Assembly (NCBI GenBank): GCA_019637585.1 | Contig: JAHBVL010000012.1 | Location: 1-64,000 of the forward strand | Reading direction: 5' to 3' | Length of the DNA stretch: 64,000 nt | Source of the DNA: Thermomicrobiales bacterium | GTDB lineage: Bacteria; Chloroflexota; Chloroflexia; Thermomicrobiales; UBA6265 | Shown here: positions 45,731-55,413 of the stretch, piece by piece | Layout of the letters: every line of letters begins with the position of its first letter | Position numbering within the stretch: the first letter of the stretch is position 1 | Notes under the pieces: generated by a model | The model's input: only the letters and a program-made list of their open reading frames with translations | Told to the model about the DNA's origin: nothing | The model's database searches: none | Translations under genes and position numbers: made by a program

Positions 45731-48700
45731 CTAATAGCCCAGACCGGTCTTCCGGTACGCCGGCAGCGGCTGGACTGTGTAGGCATCGGAGGCATTGGCC
45801 ATCGCCGACACCAACGCTTTGGCCGTGTCGATCGAGGTGATGCAGGGGATGCCTCGCTCCACGGCTGCCCGGCGGATTTCCAGGCCGTCCAGAATCTCTT
45901 TGTCGGCTGGACCAGGGGTGTTGATCACCCCGTCGACGATCCCCTGCAGGATGACGTCGAGAATGTCGGGTTTGCCCCGGCCGATTCGCTTGGTCACCAT
46001 CTGCACCGGCATACCAGCGCGTTCGATCATCGCCGCGGTCCCTTCGGTGGCATAGAGTTTCATCCCCTGCCGGACCATCTGGCCGATCATCTCCAGCGAT
46101 TCGCCCTTGTCCTCGTCGGCGAGGGAAATGAGCACCGATCCTCGTGACGGGATGTCCAGTCCGGCGGAAATCAACGCCTTGTAGAACGCGGCATCGAATG
46201 TCCGGTCCAGACCCATGACTTCGCCAGTCGATTTCATCTCCGGACCGAGATTGACTTCCACTCCCCGCAGCTTGGCCATGGAGAAGACAGGAGCTTTCAC
46301 CCCGATCAGCGGTTGACGCGGCCAGAGACCACCCTCGTAGCCCTGCTCGGCCAGACTCCTGCCCAGCATGATGTTCGTGGCCAGTCTGACCATCGGCACA
46401 CCGGTGACCTTGCTCAGGAAGGGAACCGTTCGCGACGAGCGGGGGTTGACTTCCAGCACATAGAGCCGCCCGGCATGGATCACGTACTGGATATTGATCA
46501 GCCCCTTGGCCCGGATGCCCAAGGCGATGCGGGTCGTGTATTCGACGATCGTTTCGATTTCCGCGGGGAAAAGATTGATCCCGGGATAGACGGCGAATGA
46601 GTCGCCAGAATGCACGCCGGCCCGCTCGATATGCTCCATGATGCCGGGAATGAGCACCGATTCCCCATCGCTGATGGCATCGACTTCCACCTCCTTGCCC
46701 AGGAGGTACTTGTCGATCAACACCGGGTGATCGGGAGTCATCGACGTCGCCCGGCGGATATAGCGAGCCAGTTGATCGGGCCCGTAGACGACCTCCATCG
46801 CCCGGCCGCCGAGCACATAGGAGGGGCGCACCAGCACCGGATAGCCGATCCGGGCCGCGACATCCTCCGCATCCTCCAGCGATGTGACCGCGGCGCCATG
46901 CGGCTGCGGAATACCCAGCCGCCGCAGGAAGGCCTCGAACTGCTCCCGGTCCTCCGCCAGGTCGATCGACGCCAGCGACGATCCCATGATTCTGGCGGAG
47001 CGATCCTCCAGCGGTTTGGCCAGATTGATCGCCGTCTGACCGCCGAACTGGACGATCACCGGCGGGGTTGGCGCCGCTGCCGAACCATTCGACTCGTGGC
47101 GCAACACCTCCCAGACACTCTCCGCATCCAGCGGTTCGAAGTAGAGGCGATCGGACGCGTCGAAGTCGGTCGACACCGTTTCAGGATTCGAGTTGATCAT
47201 GATCGAGGCCACACCGGCGTCGTGCAGCGCCCGGGAAGCGTGGACCGAGCAATAGTCGAACTCGATCCCCTGCCCGATCCGGATCGGACCGGATCCGATG
47301 ACCAGCGCCCGGTCGGTGGCGATCGGAGTCGCCTCGTCCTCCATCTCATAGGTGGAATAGAAGTACGGGGTCGACGCGGCGAACTCCCCGGCACACGTAT
47401 CGACCATCTTGTAGACCGGGAGCATCCCCAGCTCGTCGCGCCGCTTGCGGACATCGGCTTCGGTCGATCCAATCAGCTGGGCGATCTGCTTGTCCGAAAA
47501 ACTGGCCCGCTTGGCGTTCCAGAGCCGCTCGGGGGAGAGACCCTCCGCCGCCAGCTCCCGTTCCTGATCCACAAGACCCTGCAGATGGTCGAGGAACCAG
47601 AGATCGATCCCGCTCCAGTCGTGAATCGTGTTCACCGAGACACCGCGCCGCAGCGCCGCCATGACCGCCCAGAGGCGCTGATCGTTCGGACGCTGAATCA
47701 GCTGCTCAATGACGGCATCGGTCCACTTGGGGTCGACCCAGGCCAGGTCCTTGGCGTCGGTTTCCAGCGACCGCACTGCTTTCTGCAGCGCACCCGGGAA
47801 CGACCGGTCGATCGCCATGACCTCACCGGTCGCTTTCATCTGGGTACCGATGGTTCGATCGGCTCGCCCGAATTTGTCAAACGGCCAGCGGGGAATCTTG
47901 ACGACGACATAGTCGAGCGCCGGTTCGAATGCCGCGGTCGTCTTGCCGGTCACGGCGTTGCGCAGCACGTCGAGCCGCTTGCCGATGGCGATTTTTGCCG
48001 CCATCCGCGCGATGGGATAGCCCGTCGCTTTCGACGCCAGCGCCGACGACCGGCTGACCCGGGGATTGACCTCAATCACCGAATAGTTGAAGGAGTTGGG
48101 ATCGAGGGCATACTGGATATTGCAGCCCCCTTCGATCTTCAGCGCCCGAATGATCTTCAACGCCGACGAGCGGAGCATCTGATATTCGTAGTCGGAGAGC
48201 GTCTGGGATGGAGCGACCACGATGGAGTCGCCCGTGTGCACTCCCATCGGGTCGAGGTTTTCCATGTTGCAGATCGTGATGCAGGTGTCCGCGCCGTCCC
48301 GCATCACCTCGTACTCGATCTCTTTCCAGCCGGTCAATGACCGCTCCAGGAGAATCTGGTGAATGGGACTGGCGTTGAGACCGCTGGTGACGATTCGGTC
48401 GAGCTCTTCGGGAGTGGTGGCCACGCCGCCACCCGTTCCACCCAGGGTGAAGGCCGGACGAATGACCAGCGGCAGCGGAACGTCTTTCGCAAACGCCCGC
48501 GCTTCGCCGATGCTCTCCACGATCGCGCTTTCGACCGCAGGTTCACCGATGTCTTCGAGAAGTTGCTTAAAGAGGGCGCGATCCTCGGCCATCTTGATCG
48601 ATTCGAGCTGGGTGCCGAGAAGCCTGACGCCATATTGGTCGAGAATGCCCGCTTCGGCCACCCGAACGGCGAGATTGAGCCCGGTTTGCCCACCCAGGGT

Positions 48701-48973
48701 CGGCAGGAGCCCGTCCGGTTTTTCTCGCTGAATGACCCGCCGAATGACCTCCGGCGTCAACGGCTCGATGTAGACCGCGTCGGCGACGTCCTCATCGGTC
48801 ATGATCGTGGCCGGATTCGAGTTGACGAGAATCGTCCGGATTCCCTCTTCCCGCAACGCCCGGCATGCCTGAGTGCCGGCATAGTCGAATTCGGCGGCCT
48901 GGCCGATCACGATCGGACCCGATCCCAGCACCAGAACGCTGGAAACGGCCGGCTGCTCCTGGTGGCTAGACAC
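45731..48973 (-). CDS. carB: Carbamoyl-phosphate synthase large subunit
   Basis: A 1080-residue CarB. Two ATP-grasp halves are evident: the first begins [20 protein letters not shown], the second [18 protein letters not shown] near residue 560. An MGS-like allosteric domain ends the protein. It makes carbamoyl phosphate for pyrimidines and arginine with CarA. It overlaps carA by eight bases. A 576-codon plus-strand frame inside it is an antisense shadow. Confidence 0.97.
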   Translation of the reverse strand: MSSHQEQPAVSSVLVLGSGPIVIGQAAEFDYAGTQACRALREEGIRTILVNSNPATIMTDEDVADAVYIEPLTPEVIRRVIQREKPDGLLPTLGGQTGLNLAVRVAEAGILDQYGVRLLGTQLESIKMAEDRALFKQLLEDIGEPAVESAIVESIGEARAFAKDVPLPLVIRPAFTLGGTGGGVATTPEELDRIVTSGLNASPIHQILLERSLTGWKEIEYEVMRDGADTCITICNMENLDPMGVHTGDSIVVAPSQTLSDYEYQMLRSSALKIIRALKIEGGCNIQYALDPNSFNYSVIEVNPRVSRSSALASKATGYPIARMAAKIAIGKRLDVLRNAVTGKTTAAFEPALDYVVVKIPRWPFDKFGRADRTIGTQMKATGEVMAIDRSFPGALQKAVRSLETDAKDLAWVDPKWTDAVIEQLIQRPNDQRLWAVMAALRRGVSVNTIHDWSGIDLWFLDHLQGLVDQERELAAEGLSPERLWNAKRASFSDKQIAQLIGSTEADVRKRRDELGMLPVYKMVDTCAGEFAASTPYFYSTYEMEDEATPIATDRALVIGSGPIRIGQGIEFDYCSVHASRALHDAGVASIMINSNPETVSTDFDASDRLYFEPLDAESVWEVLRHESNGSAAAPTPPVIVQFGGQTAINLAKPLEDRSARIMGSSLASIDLAEDREQFEAFLRRLGIPQPHGAAVTSLEDAEDVAARIGYPVLVRPSYVLGGRAMEVVYGPDQLARYIRRATSMTPDHPVLIDKYLLGKEVEVDAISDGESVLIPGIMEHIERAGVHSGDSFAVYPGINLFPAEIETIVEYTTRIALGIRAKGLINIQYVIHAGRLYVLEVNPRSSRTVPFLSKVTGVPMVRLATNIMLGRSLAEQGYEGGLWPRQPLIGVKAPVFSMAKLRGVEVNLGPEMKSTGEVMGLDRTFDAAFYKALISAGLDIPSRGSVLISLADEDKGESLEMIGQMVRQGMKLYATEGTAAMIERAGMPVQMVTKRIGRGKPDILDVILQGIVDGVINTPGPADKEILDGLEIRRAAVERGIPCITSIDTAKALVSAMANASDAYTVQPLPAYRKTGLGY

Positions 48974-50117
48974 GCTGACTCCGTTTCTCGATCATCGACA
49001 GAAATTCATCGAACAGAATGCCGGAGTCCCATGGGCCGGGCGACGCTTCAGGATGGAACTGCACGGAGATCACCGCGCGTTCACTATTCCGCAACCCTTC
49101 GACGGTGCCATCGTTGAGATTGACCATAGCCACTTTCCATGGGGAATCGGACGGAAACGAGTCCCGCTCCACGTAATACCCATGATTCTGGGCCGTGATC
49201 GAGACCATCCCATTGTCGAGATCGTAGACGGGATGATTGCCGCCACGATGACCGAATTTCAGCTTGCTGGTCTGGGCGCCGATCGACCTGGCCAGGAGTT
49301 GGTGCCCCAGGCAGATGCCGAAGTAGGGCAGGCCCGATTCGAGCGTCGCATTCACCGCGTCGAGGCCATCATCGAGATTGGCCGGGTCTCCGGGTCCAGG
49401 CGACACGACGACCCCATCGGGACCGAGCGCGCTGATATCGGCGAAGGGCGTGCCATATGGCACCACGGTGACCTGGGCGCCACGCTGAACAAAGGATTCG
49501 ACGATGTTCCGTTTGACGCCGCAATCGATGACGACGATATGCGGTCCGTTCCCATCGCCAAACCGGGCGACCTCATCGGCGATGACTTCGCCGACGACAT
49601 CCCCCTCTCCCGGCAAGGGTGCTCTCCGGGCCATGGACACGAGATCAGCATCGCTGAGTCCTGCGGCATGGCGAACGAGCGCCGCCCGGATGTCCCCGGC
49701 TTCACGAATGTGCCGGGTCACGGCTCGAGTGTCGATACCGCTGATCGCCGGAATCCCGGCGTCCTCCAGGTAGGAGTGGAAACTTCCTTCCGACCGCCAG
49801 TTGCTGGGATGTCCACACGCTTCACGAACGATCATGCCGGCAATCCAGGGACGGCGGGACTCGTCGTCGGTCGGATTGACGCCATAGTTGCCAATGAGCG
49901 GGTAGGTCATGCAGACGATCTGCCCCCGGAAGGAGGGATCGGTCGCGACTTCCTGATACCCGGTCATCGTGGTGGTGAAAACGGCCTCGCCCAAGGCATC
50001 AACATTCGCGCCGAAACCGGTGCCGCGAAACACCGCGCCATCGGCTAGAACGAGCGCCGCATCCCAGGGCGGCTGAAAGCGAACAGATTCAGGTGCTGGC
50101 CGCGTTGCGCTCATCAT
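48966..50117 (-). CDS. carA: Carbamoyl-phosphate synthase small subunit
   Basis: A 383-residue CarA, the glutamine amidotransferase subunit. The nucleophile elbow is [12 protein letters not shown] near residue 270, and the His/Glu pair is in [11 protein letters not shown] near 355. The N-terminal half begins [15 protein letters not shown]. It supplies ammonia to CarB. Confidence 0.97.
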   Translation of the reverse strand: MMSATRPAPESVRFQPPWDAALVLADGAVFRGTGFGANVDALGEAVFTTTMTGYQEVATDPSFRGQIVCMTYPLIGNYGVNPTDDESRRPWIAGMIVREACGHPSNWRSEGSFHSYLEDAGIPAISGIDTRAVTRHIREAGDIRAALVRHAAGLSDADLVSMARRAPLPGEGDVVGEVIADEVARFGDGNGPHIVVIDCGVKRNIVESFVQRGAQVTVVPYGTPFADISALGPDGVVVSPGPGDPANLDDGLDAVNATLESGLPYFGICLGHQLLARSIGAQTSKLKFGHRGGNHPVYDLDNGMVSITAQNHGYYVERDSFPSDSPWKVAMVNLNDGTVEGLRNSERAVISVQFHPEASPGPWDSGILFDEFLSMIEKRSQRV

Positions 50118-50129
50118 CTCTCCAGTCGA

Positions 50130-51455
50130 TCAGGCGGCGTGGACTTCATTGCCGGCGACAAAGGTGCGCACCACTCTGCCCTGTAGGGTCATTCCCAGGA
50201 GCGGGGTGTTGGGACTGAGTGTTTTCAGCGCATCAGGCGTCACCTGCCAGCGCTGCTCAGGATTCCAGACAACGACATCGGCCGGCGATCCCGGTGATAG
50301 CCTCCCACCCGGCAAATCGAAGATCTCGGCCGGTTTGCTGGTCATCCACCGCACCAGCTGCGGGATGTCGAAGTGTCCCGCTCGCACAAGGGCAAGTATC
50401 GATGGTAGCGCCACCTCGAAACCGCTCATGCCGAATGCCGCGGCCTCGATCGGAATACCCACTTTCTCCGACATCGCATGGGGTGCATGGTCGGTGGCGA
50501 TGACGTCGATGGTCCCGTCCAGCAGTCCCTCCAGCAGGGCACGGGCGTCGGCGGCGGTGCGCAATGGCGGATTCACTTTGGCCAGAGCGTCGGGCGCTTC
50601 AGTTGGCTCACCATCAGGTTCATTGCAGTTGACGAAGTGGCGGCGGCCGGCCACCCACTCGGCGGTCATGATGAGGTGGTGGGGCATCGCTTCGGCGGTG
50701 ACATTGACGCCGCGAGCCTTGTACTCCCGCACCAGCTCCACCCCTCGCGCGGTGGAAACATGCAGGCCGTAGAGCCAGCCCCCCGTCATCTCAGCCAGCA
50801 TCAGGTCGCGACCGAGAATGATTTCCTCCGCAGCCGCCGGAAGTCCTTTCACTCCCAGCTCAGCGGACACCGCCCCTTCATGCATGGCGCCGCCTACGAG
50901 GCCGCGATCCTCGCAATGGACCATCACCGGAGCGCCGAGACGGGTTGTCGCCCGCAATGCCTCGGCCATCACGCCGCTATCGATAGTGGAGTCGCCGTCA
51001 TCGGAAAACGCCACGGCGCCGGCGGCGATCACCGCGTCGTAGTCAATCGACGCCAGCCCCTGCCGTTCGGCGGAAATCGTGGCGATCGGCAGGATGCGGA
51101 CGCAGCTCTCGGCATCGATCCGCGCGATGAGTTCCTTCACCGTCTGGGCGTTGTCGAGCGGTGGGCGGGTGTTGGGCATGCAGAGCACAGTGGTGAACCC
51201 GCCGGCGGCGGCCGATGCCGACCCGGTGGCCAGTGTTTCCTTGTGTTCGAAACCGGGAACGCGAAGATGGGCGTGAAGGTCGATGAACCCTGGCGAAACG
51301 ATGTTGCCCGTGCAATCGACCTCAGTTGCTGAGGAGTCCTCGACGTCGATACCGGCGACCACGCCGTCCCGGAGGAGCACCGACCCGACCCGGTCGATGC
51401 CGTTCGCCGGATCGACAATGCGGCCATTTTTCAGCAGCACAGCTGGAGCGCTCAT
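50130..51455 (-). CDS. pyrC: Dihydroorotase
   Basis: A 441-residue dihydroorotase of the amidohydrolase superfamily. Metal ligands appear in FIDLHAHLRVPG near residue 60, a His in the MVHCEDRGL region, and ATDHAPHAMSEK near 305. It makes dihydroorotate from carbamoyl aspartate. It is the first gene of the operon, 12 bases before carA. Aspartate transcarbamylase (pyrB) is not next to it. Confidence 0.95.
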   Translation of the reverse strand: MSAPAVLLKNGRIVDPANGIDRVGSVLLRDGVVAGIDVEDSSATEVDCTGNIVSPGFIDLHAHLRVPGFEHKETLATGSASAAAGGFTTVLCMPNTRPPLDNAQTVKELIARIDAESCVRILPIATISAERQGLASIDYDAVIAAGAVAFSDDGDSTIDSGVMAEALRATTRLGAPVMVHCEDRGLVGGAMHEGAVSAELGVKGLPAAAEEIILGRDLMLAEMTGGWLYGLHVSTARGVELVREYKARGVNVTAEAMPHHLIMTAEWVAGRRHFVNCNEPDGEPTEAPDALAKVNPPLRTAADARALLEGLLDGTIDVIATDHAPHAMSEKVGIPIEAAAFGMSGFEVALPSILALVRAGHFDIPQLVRWMTSKPAEIFDLPGGRLSPGSPADVVVWNPEQRWQVTPDALKTLSPNTPLLGMTLQGRVVRTFVAGNEVHAA

Positions 51456-51494
51456 CGCATGTTCACCACGGAGCCACCATCAACCAGCGGGCAC

Positions 51495-51517
51495 AAAAAA
51501 AGAGCCCCAGGCTCTTC
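51495..51517 (-). terminator. Intrinsic terminator in the pyr leader (candidate attenuator)
   Basis: On the minus strand AGAGCC, a three-base loop and GGCTCT are followed directly by a run of Ts (forward A7 at 51495-51501). It lies 40 bases before pyrC and about 100 bases after the predicted start of transcription. Placed inside the leader, it must be read through for the operon to be made, so it is a likely attenuator. Confidence 0.75.
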
Positions 51518-51610
51518 ATTTCCCAGCGCTCCGGATTGGGCAGGCATAGCGATCACATTTCCCTCGAACACGGCACACACATGCTGCGGGCGCAGGCAGT
51601 CCGTCGGGTA

Positions 51611-51639
51611 ATGGTAGGGGGATTGGCGGATTTCGTCAA
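51611..51639 (-). promoter_or_regulatory. Promoter of the pyr operon
   Basis: Minus-strand TTGACG (51639-51634), a 17-base spacer and TACCAT (51616-51611). Transcription would begin near 51604, giving a leader of about 150 bases before pyrC. Near 51525-51545 the leader RNA contains CAAUCCGGAGCGCU, which partly matches the PyrR-binding loop consensus (ARUCCNGNGAGGYU). Confidence 0.65.
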
Positions 51640-51660
51640 ACCGGGCGGGGGCCACCTCAA

Positions 51661-51702
51661 TTGCGCCAGTCGACCGGGAGTGACTCCGGTCAACTGGCGC
51701 AA
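51661..51702 (-). terminator. Hairpin terminator of the polyamine-type binding protein gene
   Basis: TTGCGCCAGT pairs with ACTGGCGCAA, extended by GACCGG/CCGGTC around a short loop, an unusually long stem. It begins 21 bases after the gene's stop codon. There is no T-run, so it may act as an mRNA 3' stabiliser or a bidirectional stop. Confidence 0.65.
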
Positions 51703-51722
51703 GGGCGCTTCAGGTGCTCAGC

Positions 51723-52892
51723 CTATCCGGCCGTTCCTTCCTGCCAGACCTGGATCCACTTGTCCAGATTCGGCACATGCGTCCACATGTGGAGCTTCTC
51801 GAAGTTGCCCGCCACGTCATCAAGGAAAAGCTCCGTGCGACGAGCCGGGTCGAGTGCTTCGACGACCTTCCTGTTAGTGACCGCGTAGTGGTTGTGCTCG
51901 ATCACACCCATCTGACCGCCGGGGCCGATCATGAAGTCAATCCACTCGTAGCAACGATCGACGTCCCGTGCCCCGGTGGTGATCATCCACGAGTCAGACC
52001 ATCCGGTGGTGCCTTCGTCCGGAATGACCGCTCCAATGGACTTGCCTTGCTGATTGGCGAGCGCCACTGTCAATGACAGAGGATCGGAAATCACGATGTC
52101 GCCATTGACGAAGAGGTCGGCGCCCTCGGCCGCGAAATCCCAGTACGCGCGAACGAGCGGGCGCTGCCTGATCAGCAGATCCTTGATCTGCGCCAGCTGT
52201 TCGTCATCCAGCACATAGGGATCCTCTGGTATCGGATCGAGCAACAGCGCGTACTTGGCAATCTGGATCGGGTAGTTCCAGACCCCGATTTTTCCCGAGT
52301 ATTGCTCGTCGAACAGGGCGTTCCACGACGTGGGAGCCTCCGTGATGACCTCGGTGTCATAGGCGAGAAGCGTCGGTCCCCAGGCAAAGTTCACGCCGTA
52401 GAGCTGATCGTTGAAGGTGATGTACTCCGGATGCTGAAACTGCTCGTAGAGGTCCGGAAAGTTGGTCAGCCTGGCAGGATCGATCGGCTGCACAAGCCCC
52501 GCATCGAAGAGACGCTGGTTGACGTCGTTGGAGGCGGAAACGACGTCGAAGTTGGCGCCGCCACCCGCCTGCAATTCCGCAAAGGCATCGTCCGATATCG
52601 CCATGAACGTCGTGTTGATCGTGACGTCATGCGCTTCCGTGAATTCGCTGGCGAACGACTCATCGGTATAGCCTTCCCAGACGAATGCGTTGAGCTCACC
52701 GGCGGCTCCGGCGCCCTCGCCGAACAGCTGGGCGCCCATCGCCGTCATGCCCAGGGCGCCGAAAAGCTTCATCAGATCACGACGGCTGACAAGTCCTGCG
52801 CTGTACTTCTCCATCACCTCGGCGGGTGACAGTTGCTTCAACTCGGCGACACCCGTCTGACCCGATCGCATATCCGCGGCGTCAATAGCCAT
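51723..52892 (-). CDS. Spermidine/putrescine-type extracellular solute-binding protein
   Basis: A 389-residue PotD/PotF-like binding protein. A twin-arginine-like signal (SRRDLMKLFGALGMTAMGA) starts near residue 38, so export by Tat is likely. The mature part begins LNAFVWEGYTDESF, followed by FNDQLYGVNFAWGPTLLAYD and the SDSWMITTGARD block. The second of two adjacent ATGs (52892) has better spacing from GGGGGAG. No permease or ATPase is near, so it is an orphan. Confidence 0.85.
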   Translation of the reverse strand: MAIDAADMRSGQTGVAELKQLSPAEVMEKYSAGLVSRRDLMKLFGALGMTAMGAQLFGEGAGAAGELNAFVWEGYTDESFASEFTEAHDVTINTTFMAISDDAFAELQAGGGANFDVVSASNDVNQRLFDAGLVQPIDPARLTNFPDLYEQFQHPEYITFNDQLYGVNFAWGPTLLAYDTEVITEAPTSWNALFDEQYSGKIGVWNYPIQIAKYALLLDPIPEDPYVLDDEQLAQIKDLLIRQRPLVRAYWDFAAEGADLFVNGDIVISDPLSLTVALANQQGKSIGAVIPDEGTTGWSDSWMITTGARDVDRCYEWIDFMIGPGGQMGVIEHNHYAVTNRKVVEALDPARRTELFLDDVAGNFEKLHMWTHVPNLDKWIQVWQEGTAG

Positions 52893-52984
52893 CATGCTCC
52901 CCCTGATTCCTAAGCGGTCGGCGCGGCACAAACTCTCGCGTCGCGAAAGGCGACACGTATCTTCAACTGTCTCCGACCACTCGC

Positions 52985-53013
52985 ACGGTACCGAAGATTC
53001 GATCCGACGTCAA
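52985..53013 (-). promoter_or_regulatory. Promoter of the polyamine-type binding protein gene
   Basis: Minus-strand TTGACG (53013-53008), 17 bases, TACCGT (52990-52985). It closely matches the pyr promoter in form. The leader would be about 85 bases. Confidence 0.55.
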
Positions 53014-53065
53014 GAGAATGTACGGGTCCACGACATGTGGGACGACTGCCGCGTGCACATCGCCG

Positions 53066-53071
53066 TACAAT
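53066..53071 (+). promoter_or_regulatory. -10 element next to the endonuclease III-like start codon
   Basis: TACAAT ends seven bases before the ATG at 53079, so transcription should start at or beside the start codon. No clear -35 is seen. Confidence 0.45.
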
Positions 53072-53078
53072 CAGGGGT

Positions 53079-53756
53079 ATGGAGGACGTGCAGGCGTGGC
53101 GAACGAGCCACATCGCCCAGCGGTTGGTCGAGCACTACGGGACGCGAAGGTGGTCGTCGTCGGGGGATCCGGTCGGCGAGCTGGTCGCGACAATCCTCTC
53201 GCAAAACACCTCTGACGTGAACTCGATGCGAGCGTACGCGTCGCTTCGGCGCAGTTTTCCGACATGGGAAGCCGTCATCGCGGCCCCGGAATCCGATCTC
53301 GCCGACTCGATCCGCAGCGGCGGGCTGGCCAACATCAAGGCTCCTCGCATTCAGGCGGTGCTGCGGGAGATCCTCGCCCAGTTCCCCAATGGCGATCTCA
53401 GTGAACTCGCGTCGCTGCCCGTCGAGGAAGCGCGGCGTGCACTGACCGATCTTCCCGGTGTCGGCATGAAAACCGCTTCCTGCGTGCTCCTCTTCAGTCT
53501 CGGACTTCCCGCGATGCCGGTCGACACCCATATCCATCGCGTATCGCGCCGCACCGGCATGATCGGTGAGCGAACCTCAGCCGACGCCGCACATGGGATA
53601 CTGGAGGGGAACCTGGCTGGCGATGTCGACAGCGCCTACCAGTTTCATCTCGACGTTATCCATCTCGGGCGTGAAATCTGTCTGGCGCGGACGCCCAAGT
53701 GTGCGATCTGCCCCATCACGGAGTATTGCGCCCACTATCAAACACATGGCCAATGA
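53079..53756 (+). CDS. nth: Endonuclease III-like DNA glycosylase/lyase (HhH-GPD)
   Basis: A 225-residue HhH-GPD protein. The catalytic helix region contains ILSQNTSDVNS near residue 40, the hairpin LTDLPGVGMKTASCVLLF near 125 and the catalytic Asp in MPVDTHIHRVSRR. Four cysteines at the end (CLARTPKCAICPITEYC) form the iron-sulfur loop. It removes oxidised pyrimidines. It is coupled to the phosphatase gene by a four-base overlap. Confidence 0.88.
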   Translation: MEDVQAWRTSHIAQRLVEHYGTRRWSSSGDPVGELVATILSQNTSDVNSMRAYASLRRSFPTWEAVIAAPESDLADSIRSGGLANIKAPRIQAVLREILAQFPNGDLSELASLPVEEARRALTDLPGVGMKTASCVLLFSLGLPAMPVDTHIHRVSRRTGMIGERTSADAAHGILEGNLAGDVDSAYQFHLDVIHLGREICLARTPKCAICPITEYCAHYQTHGQ

Positions 53757-54457
53757 CTGAATCCCAACCTTTTCCAATGTTCGGTTTGCAGATCGACGGC
53801 GCCACGCGCCTGATCGTGGTGAGGCATGGCGAAACGGCCGGCAATGTCGGCCAGCTCCTGCACGGCCACACCGATCTGCCACTCACCGAGCTCGGTCAGC
53901 GACAGGCGGAGCGCGTCGCCGCGCGCATTCACAGTGAGTTTCAGGTCGACGCCGTCGTCAGCAGTCCGTTGCGCCGGGCACACGGCACGGCGGCCGCGAT
54001 TGCCGATCGCTTCGGCGCGCCGGTCGAGCTGGAAACGAATCTGATGGAGATCAACTTCGGCGACTACGAAGGCATCGCCTACGCCCAGGTGCTGGCCGAC
54101 TTTCCGGATACTGCCAGGACGGCATTCGATCCGACGAGTCCCAACTGGCAGTTCCCCAATGGCGAGTCGCGAAATGGGTTCAACGAGCGCGTGGCCGGCG
54201 CCTTTTCCGATCTGGCGAGCCGTCACGTTGGGCAAACAGCGGTGGTGGTCACCCACGGTGGCGTGCTGACCTCGTTTCTGGCCCAGGCGCAGCAACTCTC
54301 AGCGGAACAGTGGATGAAGACCCGTTTCATCAATTGTTCGCTCACGTCAGTCGAGTTCGTGCGGATGGGGGTCTATTTCCACGCCGTGAACGATCACTCC
54401 CATCTGGACGAGTTTCTGTCGCTGACACCGAATCAGGAATCACCCCGAGCCAGGTGA
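53753..54457 (+). CDS. Histidine phosphatase (phosphoglycerate mutase-like)
   Basis: A 234-residue branch 1 histidine phosphatase. The catalytic motif is VVRHGETAGN near residue 25, with the second His in VVVTHGGVL near 165 and the MEINFGDYEG segment near 100. Substrate is unknown; many members are broad phosphatases. The ATG overlaps the upstream stop (ATGA). Confidence 0.85.
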   Translation: MTESQPFPMFGLQIDGATRLIVVRHGETAGNVGQLLHGHTDLPLTELGQRQAERVAARIHSEFQVDAVVSSPLRRAHGTAAAIADRFGAPVELETNLMEINFGDYEGIAYAQVLADFPDTARTAFDPTSPNWQFPNGESRNGFNERVAGAFSDLASRHVGQTAVVVTHGGVLTSFLAQAQQLSAEQWMKTRFINCSLTSVEFVRMGVYFHAVNDHSHLDEFLSLTPNQESPRAR

Positions 54458-54461
54458 CGGC

Positions 54462-55319
54462 ATGAGCGCGACGGTCAGAATCGGGCACTGGACACGCGAC
54501 GACGGTCGCTCCGGATGCACAGTCCTCCTCTTCGATGCGTTGACGCCGGCGGTCGTCGATGTCCGGGGCGGCGCGCCAGGGAGTCGCGAAACCGATCTGT
54601 TGCGGTCCGGATCGCTCGTCGGGTCGGTCGACGCCATTCTGCTGACCGGCGGCAGTGCGTTCGGTTTGTCCGCAGCAGACGGGGTGATGCGATACCTGCG
54701 AGAACAAGGTCGCGGCGTTCCAACCTCGGGTGGACCGGTGCCGATCGTCAGCGCCGCTGTGATCTTCGATCTCGATGGTGAGCTCCGACCACCTGACGCC
54801 AGCGCCGGATACGCGGCGAGTGAAACCGCCACGATGCTGACGTCCGATTTCGCCACCCGAGACGGCGTGGGAGCCGGCGCCACGTTTCAGAAGATGTGGG
54901 GACCGGCTTTTGTGCGCAGAGCGGGTGTGGCGGCGGCAACGGTGACCTCCAACGCGGGGAAGGTGACCGCGGTGGTTGCGCTCAATGCGATTGGCGCGCC
55001 TCTCGATTCGCCGCTGAAGCGTGAAGCGCTGCTCCACCTCCCATCAGCATCGACGGAGCGGGAAGCCACGACCATTGGTGCACTGATCGTAGATGGCGTC
55101 GCCGACCGGGACTTACTGACGCGATGCGCCATCGCCGCGCACGACGGTCTGGCTCGATCGATCGCGCCCTCGCACACCCTGCACGATGGTGACCTCTTCT
55201 TCGCCGCCGGTCCGGCTCCGGGCACGCCCGATCAGGTGGCCAGATTGCAGCTTCCCCTGGCGGCCGAGCTTGCCGTGGAGAGGGCCATTCAGTCCATTCT
55301 CCAGCTTCCTCAGCCTTAA
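54462..55319 (+). CDS. P1-family (S58) aminopeptidase-like protein
   Basis: A 285-residue Ntn-hydrolase-like protein of the DmpA/P1 family. Signatures include DVRGGAPGSRETDLL, LTGGSAFGLSAADGVMRYL and the late AIAAHDGLARSI helix. Family members self-cleave before a Ser or Thr; the conserved segment here reads EREATTIGALIVDG, so the nucleophile would be one of two Thr. The 285-residue length is short for DmpA but fits smaller relatives. Confidence 0.82.
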   Translation: MSATVRIGHWTRDDGRSGCTVLLFDALTPAVVDVRGGAPGSRETDLLRSGSLVGSVDAILLTGGSAFGLSAADGVMRYLREQGRGVPTSGGPVPIVSAAVIFDLDGELRPPDASAGYAASETATMLTSDFATRDGVGAGATFQKMWGPAFVRRAGVAAATVTSNAGKVTAVVALNAIGAPLDSPLKREALLHLPSASTEREATTIGALIVDGVADRDLLTRCAIAAHDGLARSIAPSHTLHDGDLFFAAGPAPGTPDQVARLQLPLAAELAVERAIQSILQLPQP

Positions 55320-55413
55320 TCGATTCGCCCTGTGGCGAGGATCACGAGTGGTAAACTCGTGCCAAACGACGGCTCCGCTCATCCGCCCAGCATTTCAGAA
55401 CGTATACAGAATC

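Noticed and set aside
46610-48340. A 576-codon plus-strand frame
   Set aside because: It is antisense to carB; long opposite-strand frames are expected in GC-rich genes and it has no family features.
51452-51655. A 67-codon minus-strand frame across the pyr leader, considered as a leader peptide
   Set aside because: Its start lies upstream of the predicted promoter and it would run through the terminator; no ribosome site is visible.
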